Shown piece by piece: positions 1 to 6,715 of a stretch of DNA of 15,218 nt. Below the pieces are notes generated by a model. That model was not told where the DNA came from and ran no database searches. It saw only the letters and a list, made by a program, of their open reading frames with translations. Origin of the DNA: Cytophagales bacterium. GTDB lineage: Bacteria; Bacteroidota; Bacteroidia; Cytophagales; Cyclobacteriaceae. The translations under genes and the position numbers were made by a program. The DNA is taken from contig JAGUUF010000003.1 in the NCBI GenBank assembly GCA_020063545.1, positions 1 to 15,218 on the forward strand. Direction: 5' to 3'. Every line of letters begins with the position of its first letter. Position 1 is the stretch's first letter.

Positions 1-44
1 CGGTTGCCCGTTGGCGGGCATTCCTGTTCGCAGTTGGGACAGAC

Positions 45-731
45 ATGGAAACAACCTATTTTTATCAGGTTATGGATATACTTGATCCCTCCTTAAGCCG
101 CTATGCCGAAGCACACACAACGCCCGAAAGCCACCTGTTGCAGCAGGTAAACCGGGAGACACACGCCCAGGTATTGATGCCGCGTATGCTTTCAGGCCAT
201 TTGCAGGGCAGGGTGCTGTCTTTGATCAGCCACATGGTCAGGCCAAAATCCATTTTGGAAATCGGAACCTACACCGGCTACTCGGCCATATGCCTGGCCG
301 AAGGATTACGGGAAGGAGGCAAACTCGTTACCATCGACATTAACGAAGAGCTGGAGGATCGCGTTAGAAAATATTTTCATGCTGCCGGGCTCGATCAGGT
401 GGTTGACTATCGTATTGGTAACGCATTGGAAATCATTCCGACCTTAACCGGACCTTTCGACCTGGTTTTTATTGATGCCGACAAAGAAAATTACGTACGC
501 TATTACGATTTAGTGTTCAATCTCGTACCTTTGGGAGGTTACATCCTGGCCGACAACGTGTTATGGAGCGGAAAGGTGCTCGATGAAAAGCCCGATAAGG
601 ACACACGGGCAATCCGGGAGTTTAACCGCAAAGTTCAGGAGGATAACCGTGTTGAGAATGTATTGCTTCCGGTGCGCGATGGCATAATGATTGCGCGGAA
701 GATTAAGTCGTCCTACGACTTCAAGTCGTAG
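45..731 (+). CDS. SAM-dependent O-methyltransferase (COMT/CCoAOMT-like, class I)
   Basis: A 228-residue cytoplasmic methyltransferase of the metal-dependent O-methyltransferase family (Methyltransf_3), which moves a methyl group from S-adenosylmethionine to a hydroxyl, often on a catechol-like acceptor. The SAM-binding glycine motif LEIGTYTGYS lies at residues 71-80 and the acidic TIDIN at 96-100. The likely metal ligands are D143 in FIDADKENY and D169/N170 in LADNVLWSG. The family core ends at about DGIMIARKI; the last residues (KSSYDFKS) are encoded by a perfect palindrome and look like an added tail. The reading frame is open upstream to the window edge, so an earlier start cannot be excluded, but the ATG at 45 gives a normal family N-terminus. 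The substrate cannot be told from the sequence. Confidence 0.9.
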   Translation: METTYFYQVMDILDPSLSRYAEAHTTPESHLLQQVNRETHAQVLMPRMLSGHLQGRVLSLISHMVRPKSILEIGTYTGYSAICLAEGLREGGKLVTIDINEELEDRVRKYFHAAGLDQVVDYRIGNALEIIPTLTGPFDLVFIDADKENYVRYYDLVFNLVPLGGYILADNVLWSGKVLDEKPDKDTRAIREFNRKVQEDNRVENVLLPVRDGIMIARKIKSSYDFKS

Positions 732-738
732 GACGACT
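706..738. repeat. Perfect 15-bp palindrome with 3-nt loop over the stop codon of the methyltransferase
   Basis: The arm AGTCGTCCTACGACT (706-720), loop TCA (721-723) and exact reverse complement AGTCGTAGGACGACT (724-738) form a perfect hairpin. The TAG stop of the methyltransferase (729-731) lies inside the 3' arm. A T-run (746-751 region) follows only after an AT-rich gap, so it is not a classical terminator, though the hairpin could protect the mRNA 3' end. Perfect symmetry without a close T-tract suggests a dispersed palindromic (REP-like) element; no second copy is seen in this window. Confidence 0.75.
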
Positions 739-776
739 ACATAATTAAATTTTTTGGCTGGCCATTTTTTAAACGT

Positions 777-2534
777 ATGATTCGATTCGCAGCCTTCCTT
801 TTTTTACTCTTGCCTGTTTTTTCGGCAGCGCAAAGCCCCCAGGTGCCACATAAAATGCATGTTGCCGGCATTACCCTGAGCATCCGCGATGATGCGCGCA
901 GGGAAATTCAAAAAGATGTCGATGCGCTTACGCTGTACCCCAAATATTTCGAAGTTAAAGTGGAGCGGGCCAGGACCTACTTTCCGATTATCGAACAGAT
1001 TTTTAAAGAAGAGCGCGTGCCCGATGATTTCAAATACCTGGTGCTGCAGGAAAGCGCGTTGATTGCCGATGCTGTTTCGGTTTCCAATGCGGTTGGGTTC
1101 TGGCAATTCAAGGATTTTACCGCCATCGAAATGGGGTTGCGTGTTGACAACGAAATTGATGAGCGCATGAACATTGTTTCATCAACCCGGGCTGCTGCCC
1201 AGTACCTGAAGAAGAACAACTACTATTTTAACAACTGGCTGTATGCCCTCCAGGCATACCAGATGGGTGCCGGTGCGGTAATGCGTGCTTATGAAGATTA
1301 TGAAAGCGGTGCAAAGCACATGGAAATAACCAGCAGCACGTATTGGTATGTAAAAAAATTCCTGGCCCATAAAGTGGCGTTCGAGGGTGCGGTAACCGGA
1401 ACACCCGAGGTTAAACTGCTCACGTTTACCAACCACCGGAAGAAAACACTGGGTGATATTGCCCGCGAAATTGATATAACTGAAGAGAAACTTACCGAGT
1501 ACAACAAGTGGATTCGGAAAACCCACATTCCGGACGACCGAAGGTATGCCGTTATCATTCCGGTTGAGGGGCGCGAGAAAGGTGTTTATGCAGCTGTTGC
1601 CAGAAACAACGAGTCAGCCCAACGGCCATTGGCCGAAACCCCGGGCAAAATTGAAGCCCGTTCGGGCCAGGCAGGTACAAATGACGTGAAAGTACTAAAC
1701 GGCATACCCGCCATTAAGGCAATGACTGGCGAAACCGCTGCCACGCTGGCAAAACGTGCAGGCATCGGGCTTTCGGCTTTTCTTAAATTCAACGACCTGT
1801 CCATCAGCGACCCGCTAATTGCCGACACTTATTACTATACCCGCAAGAAAAAAAACCAGGGAGCGGTTCCCCGGCACCTTGCTGCATCAGGCGAAACGCT
1901 CTGGTCGGTGAGCCATCGCTATGGTGTGCAACTGAGGCGGTTAAAAAAATTTAATCCAGGGCTTGCCGAAAGCCGGCTAAAAGAAGGAACCATTGTATAC
2001 CTCACCTCCAGCGGACCGGTGCGCCAACCGGATATGGATACGCCCGTGGTTGAACTAAGTGCTGACGATGCCTTTAACTGGGTTGTTTCTTCTTCAAATG
2101 GTATAGAAGCAATTCCGGCAACCGATGCTTCTGTGGAACTTCCGGTTACTGCCCCGCAGCCCGTTGAGCAGGATAAGGCTTTCGATGGCCAGGTAATGCC
2201 GGCACCTGCCGTGCCTGAGCAACATGTTGTTGCGGCCGGTGAAACGCTTTACGGCATTGCAAAAAAGTATGGCGTTGGGGTAATGGAACTGGCCGGCTGG
2301 AATAACCTTACTGTAGGGCAGGGCATTAAACCCGGCCAGGTGCTGCATATCCGTGCGCCCGAAGAAAATGTGCAACCGGCTGCAGGGTTCATTATCTATG
2401 AAGTAAAAACTACCGATACGTTATACAGTGTTGCCCGCGAACATGGCGTAACCATTAAACAACTAATGGATTGGAACGGCAAAACGGATTTTACGGTGTC
2501 GGCCGGTGAGAAACTAAAAATCCAGCGTCAATAG
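777..2534 (+). CDS. Secreted lytic transglycosylase with LysM repeats (MltD-like)
   Basis: A 585-residue envelope protein expected to cleave the glycan strands of peptidoglycan. Residues 1-19 form a signal peptide (hydrophobic core, then SAAQ). Residues about 60-200 are an SLT/GH23 domain: the likely catalytic glutamate is E92 in VLQESAL, followed by GFWQF (107-111, the usual GLWQF) and AYQMGAGAV (160-168, matching the family's AYNAGPGRV). Three clear LysM domains lie at about 366-409, 482-525 and 540-582, each with the GETL(W/Y)SI-type start. Two degenerate LysM-like stretches are at about 212-262 and 309-356. There is no lipobox cysteine, so it is probably periplasmic and held by LysM binding to the wall rather than lipid-anchored like E. 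coli MltD. It starts 45 bases after the methyltransferase and may be co-transcribed with it. Confidence 0.92.
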   Translation: MIRFAAFLFLLLPVFSAAQSPQVPHKMHVAGITLSIRDDARREIQKDVDALTLYPKYFEVKVERARTYFPIIEQIFKEERVPDDFKYLVLQESALIADAVSVSNAVGFWQFKDFTAIEMGLRVDNEIDERMNIVSSTRAAAQYLKKNNYYFNNWLYALQAYQMGAGAVMRAYEDYESGAKHMEITSSTYWYVKKFLAHKVAFEGAVTGTPEVKLLTFTNHRKKTLGDIAREIDITEEKLTEYNKWIRKTHIPDDRRYAVIIPVEGREKGVYAAVARNNESAQRPLAETPGKIEARSGQAGTNDVKVLNGIPAIKAMTGETAATLAKRAGIGLSAFLKFNDLSISDPLIADTYYYTRKKKNQGAVPRHLAASGETLWSVSHRYGVQLRRLKKFNPGLAESRLKEGTIVYLTSSGPVRQPDMDTPVVELSADDAFNWVVSSSNGIEAIPATDASVELPVTAPQPVEQDKAFDGQVMPAPAVPEQHVVAAGETLYGIAKKYGVGVMELAGWNNLTVGQGIKPGQVLHIRAPEENVQPAAGFIIYEVKTTDTLYSVAREHGVTIKQLMDWNGKTDFTVSAGEKLKIQRQ

Positions 2535-2620
2535 CCCCCGATTTTATACGAATAAGCCGTGAATATTACCTGAGTGGTTGTTTTTATTTTTGCAAGCGCT
2601 TCATTTTAGATAAAAAGGAA

Positions 2621-2653
2621 TAATTTTGAGGTCTTCGATAAGATTTAATTTTG
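2621..2653 (+). promoter_or_regulatory. Candidate Bacteroidota promoter region for the response regulator
   Basis: Two perfect copies of the -7 element TAnnTTTG (both TAATTTTG) occur at 2621-2628 and 2646-2653, and a third match (TATTTTTG) lies at 2585-2592. The TTTG of the first copy sits 17 bases before the second copy, slightly shorter than the usual 19-21 spacing. The region is AT-rich, so some matches may be chance; which copy is used is not clear. Confidence 0.35.
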
Positions 2654-2660
2654 ATTTGAA

Positions 2661-3080
2661 ATGCTAACGCAATCGGTTGCAAAGTCTTTAGATCTGGTGA
2701 TGTTGGTTGATGATAACGAGACCGATAATTTTATCAGCAAGCGCATTATTGAGATTACGCAGTTCTCCAAGCGGGTGGAAGTAAAAAACTCAGGAAAAGC
2801 CGCCCTTGATTACCTGAAAGAAAATGAAAAACACCCGGAAAATATCCCTTCGTTGATTTTCCTGGACATTAACATGCCGATTGTTGACGGGTTTGTATTT
2901 CTCTACGAGTTTGAAAAATTCAATGAGCTGGTACGCAACAAGTGCAAAGTTATTATCCTCTCCAGCTCGGATAATAAACGCGATATTGATAAAATTATCA
3001 ATAACAACCACGTCATCAAGTTTATTACCAAGCCCCTCACCGAAGTATCGCTCGAAGAAATCAAGTTGAACAATATTTAG
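2661..3080 (+). CDS. Single-domain response regulator (CheY-like receiver)
   Basis: A 139-residue stand-alone receiver domain with no output domain. The acidic pair D17/D18 (VDDNETD), the phosphoacceptor D69 (FLDINMP), the switch serine S101 or S102 (LSSSDN) and the conserved K124 (ITKPL) are all present, so it should accept phosphate from a histidine kinase. No kinase gene is adjacent, so its partner must be encoded elsewhere. Bacteroidota carry many such single-domain regulators that act by protein contact in phosphorelays. It sits alone between the transglycosylase and the DUF3078 gene, with AT-rich upstream DNA that may hold its own promoter. Confidence 0.93.
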   Translation: MLTQSVAKSLDLVMLVDDNETDNFISKRIIEITQFSKRVEVKNSGKAALDYLKENEKHPENIPSLIFLDINMPIVDGFVFLYEFEKFNELVRNKCKVIILSSSDNKRDIDKIINNNHVIKFITKPLTEVSLEEIKLNNI

Positions 3081-3137
3081 CCGGGCTTGTTCTTTTACTG
3101 GATTTGAGGCTATTTTCCAAAAAATTTATAGCCTCTT

Positions 3138-4046
3138 ATGAAATCACAAAACGTCACGTCATGGATACTGGTTGTTTGTTTCAGTACCGGTGTTGCGATG
3201 GCACAAGTTGTTAAACCCGACACCACCTCAAACTGGAAAAAGAAATTCACTTCGGCCTTAAACCTTAACCAGGCCTCATTCTCCTCCAACTGGAAGGGTG
3301 GCGGGGTTAACTCCATCGGGTTAAACGCACTGGTAAACTATAAAGCCAATTTTAGGCAGAACAAAACCTCGTGGGACAATGAACTGGATTTTCTGTATGG
3401 GTTTGTGAACAACGAGGGGCAGGGCTTTCGCAAAACTGTTGACCGGATTTTTTTTGATACCAAGCTTGGATACTCGGTGAGCCCGAAGTGGGATTTGTAC
3501 ACATCTTTAAACTTTCTAAGCCAGTTTGCGCCCGGCTACCGGTTTAACGATGACGATACACGGAACTTAATTTCTGATTTTCTTGCACCGGCATTCATCA
3601 CCTCTTCGTGGGGTGCCGAGTACCGGCCGGCAGATTATTTCAAAATCCGGCTCTCCCCGTTTTCTCCCAGGATAACTGTTGTGCAGGACAATAACGGTAG
3701 GTTTGATGCCGTAAGCACAACCAGCCCGTATGGCGTAACGGTGGGCGAGAGCACCCGCACCGAGTGGCTGGCTTTTCAGTTGATTGCCGATTTCAATAAA
3801 GACATTGCCAAAAACATGAACCTGAAATGGCGCTACATGGCGTTTGCCAATTACGAAACCCTGGAAGCCAAAACCATTGACCACCGGCTTGATCTGAACC
3901 TGGCGGCTAAGGTTAACCGGTTTGTAAATGTAAACCTTGGCATTATTGCCTTGTACGATTTTGACCAGGACAGCGGGGTTCAGCTAAGCCAGCTATTTAA
4001 CATCGGCTTCCTGTACTCGTTTCAGAATTTTGAAGAGAAGAAATAA
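3138..4046 (+). CDS. DUF3078 domain-containing outer-membrane protein
   Basis: A 302-residue protein with an N-terminal signal peptide (cleavage probably after VAMAQ, about residue 23). The mature part begins with a WKKKFTSALNLNQASFSSNW segment and then alternates aromatic and polar residues in short strands (for example ELDFLYGFV, KIRLSPFSP, LKWRYMAFANYETL), as in a beta-barrel, and ends in the aromatic-rich FLYSFQNF. This matches the DUF3078 family, which is common in Bacteroidota and has no proven biochemical role. The gene ends four bases before a convergent gene on the other strand. The function is unknown; a structural or transport role in the outer membrane is inference. Confidence 0.85.
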   Translation: MKSQNVTSWILVVCFSTGVAMAQVVKPDTTSNWKKKFTSALNLNQASFSSNWKGGGVNSIGLNALVNYKANFRQNKTSWDNELDFLYGFVNNEGQGFRKTVDRIFFDTKLGYSVSPKWDLYTSLNFLSQFAPGYRFNDDDTRNLISDFLAPAFITSSWGAEYRPADYFKIRLSPFSPRITVVQDNNGRFDAVSTTSPYGVTVGESTRTEWLAFQLIADFNKDIAKNMNLKWRYMAFANYETLEAKTIDHRLDLNLAAKVNRFVNVNLGIIALYDFDQDSGVQLSQLFNIGFLYSFQNFEEKK

Positions 4047-4070
4047 CTGCTAAAACTGCAGTTGTTTTTT
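4045..4070 (+). terminator. Possible weak terminator after the DUF3078 gene
   Basis: Arms AACTGC (4045-4050) and GCAGTT (4058-4063) with a 7-base loop are followed by G and six T (4065-4070). The stem is only 6 bp and overlaps the stop codons of both convergent genes, so this is a tentative call. Confidence 0.4.
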
Positions 4071-4436
4071 GTAGTAGGTGCGCTCGGCTTTTTCGCAAAG
4101 CGGAATAAACTTTTGATAGAAATCTTTCCAGTCGGTCTGGTTGGTTAACCGGCATTCCGAAGGCTCCATTTCGCTGAAGGTTTCATATTCTATTTCGAGG
4201 ATAAGGGAATAAGCCGGCCCGGAAACATCCGTGAGCAGGCGCGCATGCACATTGGGGTCGCGCTGATGAACCCGTTGCAGGTATTCCCTCCACATCGGAA
4301 TGGCCTCCCGGCTTGCACCGAATTTCAGGTAGAACACGTTACGCTCAACGTACATGGTATTACGGGTTGGTTGCTGCTGGCCTGCAGCAAAAAGTGTGGC
4401 AAAACTCCCCACTAAAATAATCAGGACTGCTTTCAT
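4050..4436 (-). CDS. Small secreted protein of unknown function
   Basis: A 128-residue protein I do not recognise as a named family. Residues 1-18 form a signal peptide (MKAVLIILVGSFATLFAA, then GQQQ), so it is probably exported to the periplasm. The mature part (VERNVFYLKFGASREAIPMWREYLQRV, later SLILEIEYETFSEME) alternates beta and alpha elements in a way that recalls dimeric alpha-beta barrel proteins such as the NIPSNAP/Dabb group, but I see no diagnostic motif. It lies 33 bases downstream of dnaX on the same strand and converges with the DUF3078 gene, so it may be read through from dnaX. There are two cysteines (in SECRL and PLCEK) and no lipobox. Confidence 0.7.
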   Translation of the reverse strand: MKAVLIILVGSFATLFAAGQQQPTRNTMYVERNVFYLKFGASREAIPMWREYLQRVHQRDPNVHARLLTDVSGPAYSLILEIEYETFSEMEPSECRLTNQTDWKDFYQKFIPLCEKAERTYYKKQLQF

Positions 4437-4469
4437 ATCCCATCCGGTTAGGATACGAAGGTAGGAGTT

Positions 4470-6154
4470 TCAGAAATCGGTTTCCAGCCCAAGCCGGTCT
4501 TTCAACTCCTTGAGCAAGGGGTTCTTTTTCGCTAAGTGCTCGAATTTTTCGCGATTTGTATACAGAATGCCGGTCTCCTCAATGGTTCGCATTTCGCCCA
4601 CCACCTGGATGGCCTGGTTGCCGAGCTGTGTACGCAGGAAAGCCACCAGGTCGCTGCGCAGGTTCTGAAGCAGGGTTTCCTCCACCGGGTTATGCAAAAA
4701 CAGGGTGATGGTGGTCGCGTTTAATTCATAGGGCTGCGACAGCAAATGGTATTCGGCCACGTATGCCTTTTTTGTTTCGGCAAATTGCTGCCATACGGCC
4801 TTCAGTTGTTCGGGGGTGAAGTCCCGGTTTTCTGTTGTGTGTTCTTTCTGCGGTTCAGTCTTTTTGTTCCCCGGTTTGTCGTTGCTGAGTTTTGTATGAA
4901 TAGCCGAAAGCCTGATGGTTTTGGACGCGCGTGTGCCGGGCATGCCCTCGGTTTTCTGTGTTGCGGTTTGAGGTGTAGGCAGCGGGGTTACTGCCGGCTC
5001 ACTTTTTTTTGCTTCTGAGGCTGTATCCGCAACTACGGCTGTGGCACCGTCAGTACTTTTTTTTTTGAGCTTTCGCCCTGTTCTGTTGAACGTAAGTTCA
5101 ACACCGACTGCACATGGGCCATTTTCATCAGGGCCAGTTCAACCGACAGCCGCTGGTTTTTACTCATTTTGTAATTGATGTCGCACTGGTTGGCAATGCT
5201 CAGCCACGACAGCAGCAGGGAAGGAGATGTTGCCTTCGCCTGTTTGCTGTATTTGTTTTTTACACTTTCGGGCACCTCCATAAGTTGCACGGTGCGGGCA
5301 TCCTGCGATACGAGCAGGTTCCTGAAATGCTCGCTTAGTCCGGTAATAAAATTTTGTCCGTCAAACCCATGGCGCAGAATTTCATCGAGAAGCAGCAGGG
5401 GGGTGGTGTGATTTTCACTCAGCAGTCCGTCAACAACTTTAAAATAATAGTCGTAGTCAAGGATGTGCAGGTTGTTGATTACATCGCTGAAGGTGATGCC
5501 CTTTCCGGAAGAATAGGTTACCATCAAATCAAAAATAGAAAGCGCATCGCGCAGGGCGCCATCGGCTTTCTGGGCAATCAGGTGCAGGGCCTCCTCTTCG
5601 GCTGGTATGGACTCCCGGTCGGCAACTTTTTTCAGGTGCTTGGCTATATCCGAGATCTGGATTCGGTTAAAATCGAAAATCTGGCACCGTGAAAGAATGG
5701 TTGGAATAACCTTATGTTTTTCGGTGGTGGCCAGGATGAAGATGGCATAAGAGGGCGGTTCTTCCAGCGTTTTTAAAAAGGCGTTGAAGGCCGCGTTGGA
5801 GAGCATGTGCACCTCGTCAATAATATACACCTTATACTTGCCGAACTGGGGCGGGTAGCGCACCTGGTCAATCAGGTTACGGATGTCATCAACCGAATTG
5901 TTGGAGGCGGCATCCAGTTCGAAGATGTTGAGCGAATTGAGCTCGGTTTTCTCTTCGAACCCGTTTATCAGGCGGGCCACAATGCGGGCGCAGGTGGTTT
6001 TGCCTACACCGCGGGGGCCGCAGAAGAGCAATGCCTGGGCAAGTTTGTTCGAATCAATGGCATTTTTAAGGGTAGTGGTAATATGTTCCTGGCCCACTAC
6101 CTCGTCAAAGCCGGTGGGGCGGTATTTGCGTGCCGATACCACAAAATTATCCAT
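4470..6154 (-). CDS. dnaX: DNA polymerase III subunit tau (full-length dnaX product, needs a -1 frameshift)
   Basis: The clamp-loader ATPase of the replicase. The first 373 codons (6154 down to 5033) carry the AAA+ domain: Walker A GPRGVGKT at residues 46-53, Walker B with D113/E114 (IIDEVHML) and the arginine finger in SRC (155-157). This frame stops at TAG 5035-5033. The expected tau C-terminal region (ending in ELKDRLGLETDF) continues in the -1 frame down to 4470. Reading back one base in the run of ten A (5066-5057 on this strand) joins them without an intervening stop. The span of 1685 bases plus one re-read base is exactly 562 codons, giving 561 residues, a plausible full-length tau for this phylum. 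The short linker after the run is rich in A, P, T and E, as expected between clamp-loader and C-terminal domains. Either programmed slippage or a homopolymer error in the sequence explains the split. Confidence 0.88.
5003..5010 (-). promoter_or_regulatory. Second (A8) slippery run in the dnaX linker
   Basis: In the tau frame the codons read GCA AAA AAA AGT GAG (A-K-K-S-E). This is an A AAA AAA heptamer in phase; a -1 shift here reads AAG then TGA and ends the protein at once. That is the same arrangement as the E. coli dnaX site (GCA AAA AAG AGT GAA), where the shift also meets TGA. Whether it is used is unknown. Confidence 0.45.
5033..6154 (-). CDS. dnaX: Gamma-like short dnaX product (zero-frame termination)
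   Basis: If no slippage happens at the A10 run, translation ends after KKKVLTVPQP, giving a 373-residue protein with the complete AAA+ and collar region but without the tau C-terminus that contacts polymerase and helicase. This corresponds in domain content to E. coli gamma. In E. coli the zero frame makes tau and the shift makes gamma; here the roles are reversed as written. The zinc-binding cysteine cluster found in many DnaX proteins between Walker A and ELDAASNN is absent: residues 61-76 (RLINGFEEKTELNSLN) run straight through. I recall Flavobacteriia DnaX with the same loss, so this is probably a lineage trait. The ATG at 6154 precedes the usual family start (VSARKYRPTGFDEVVGQ). Confidence 0.75.
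   Translation of the reverse strand: MDNFVVSARKYRPTGFDEVVGQEHITTTLKNAIDSNKLAQALLFCGPRGVGKTTCARIVARLINGFEEKTELNSLNIFELDAASNNSVDDIRNLIDQVRYPPQFGKYKVYIIDEVHMLSNAAFNAFLKTLEEPPSYAIFILATTEKHKVIPTILSRCQIFDFNRIQISDIAKHLKKVADRESIPAEEEALHLIAQKADGALRDALSIFDLMVTYSSGKGITFSDVINNLHILDYDYYFKVVDGLLSENHTTPLLLLDEILRHGFDGQNFITGLSEHFRNLLVSQDARTVQLMEVPESVKNKYSKQAKATSPSLLLSWLSIANQCDINYKMSKNQRLSVELALMKMAHVQSVLNLRSTEQGESSKKKVLTVPQP
5057..5066 (-). promoter_or_regulatory. A10 slippery run in dnaX (frameshift or transcriptional slippage site)
   Basis: On the coding strand the codons read TCA AAA AAA AAA GTA, a run of ten A. This allows a -1 ribosomal shift at AAA AAA or insertion of an A by RNA polymerase. The zero frame stops 21 bases after the run, while the -1 frame stays open through the tau tail. 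AGGGCG, a weak Shine-Dalgarno-like stretch, lies 7 bases upstream, and a weak 4-5 bp hairpin (ACGG...CCGT) lies just downstream. Confidence 0.7.
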
Positions 6155-6227
6155 GCGGGGGCAAGATAGAATGTGGCCGACAATTATCCATATCCGTCAG
6201 CGGCCGGGTACGAAACCTTTTTCAGTC

Positions 6228-6235
6228 TATATTTG
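6228..6235 (+). promoter_or_regulatory. Candidate -7 element for ssrA
   Basis: TATATTTG matches TAnnTTTG exactly and lies 52 bases before the mature 5' end of the tmRNA, which would leave a leader of about 45 bases to be removed by RNase P. No TTG-type -33 element is seen at the usual distance, so the call is modest. Confidence 0.4.
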
Positions 6236-6287
6236 TAGATGAAGAGCAATGGCCGCAGGCCAATTGCCTGACGTTGTTTGAATTACT

Positions 6288-6676
6288 GGGGCCGACCGGT
6301 TTTGACAGGCTGTGTGAAGCCGGATGCAGCATGCAGGCTCATGGGGTGAGAGCCTTAACAGATAGCCCTAAACCATACGTGGCGAGAATACTTACGCCAT
6401 GGCTGCTTAATCTGACGGTACGTTAGGTTCAGCGTATGGCGCGTAAGACGCGCCAGGCCATCATCGCTCAGCGCCTTTGTTTTGCGGGCGCTGGCATAGC
6501 GGTGTCGTTCAGCAAAACCGCTCCGTGCGATGTCGCTAAGCACGGCTAAGACAAGCGGCTAAGGAGTAGCTCAGGTGGTTGCCTGCCTTGCCACTCCCGA
6601 CAACAAAAGGCAACTAAGCATGTAGAACGTTCGGGGTCATCTTCTCTGGACCAGGGTTCGATTCCCTGCGGCTCCA
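6288..6676 (+). ncRNA. ssrA: Transfer-messenger RNA (tmRNA), one-piece
   Basis: The tmRNA rescues ribosomes stalled on broken mRNAs, working with SmpB. The 5' end GGGGCCGACCGGTTTTGACA is the typical tmRNA start and its first seven bases pair with CGGCTCC (6669-6675) to form the acceptor stem (one G-U pair); A6676 is the discriminator. The T arm GGTTCGATTCC is at about 6655-6665. The final CCA is not encoded, so it must be added after transcription. The tag reading frame is GGC GAG AAT ACT TAC GCC ATG GCT GCT TAA at 6381-6410, giving (A)GENTYAMAA. The intervening region has the G/C-rich paired blocks expected of the pseudoknots. The RNA is not circularly permuted. The 389-base length is normal. 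Confidence 0.97.
6381..6410 (+). other. tmRNA proteolysis-tag reading frame (GENTYAMAA)
   Basis: Nine codons plus TAA encode GENTYAMAA; with the alanine carried by the tmRNA itself the added tag is AGENTYAMAA. The AA ending is the usual ClpXP recognition end. The pattern GE(N/E)xYA(L/M)AA fits Bacteroidota tags. Confidence 0.93.
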
Positions 6677-6690
6677 CTTTTTTGAATTTT
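6677..6690 (+). terminator. Probable ssrA terminator T-tract
   Basis: The acceptor/T-arm helices of ssrA are followed directly by C and six T (6678-6683), then another T6 after GAA. The stable 3' tRNA-like fold plus the T-run can act as an intrinsic terminator; no separate hairpin is seen. Confidence 0.45.
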
Positions 6691-6715
6691 TTCGATGGCT
6701 TATGGAATTTTTTAT

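Noticed and set aside
1..44. End of an upstream gene at the window edge
   Set aside because: All three forward frames are open over these few bases, and nothing identifies a coding sequence.
4470..5035. dnaX as a pseudogene broken by a frameshift
   Set aside because: The break falls precisely in a ten-A run, both halves are well preserved with no further damage, and dnaX is essential; programmed slippage or a homopolymer count error is more likely.
6130..6543. Open frames on both strands across 6130-6543
   Set aside because: They overlap the tmRNA gene, whose ends, tag and acceptor stem are all clear; the frames show no protein-like features.
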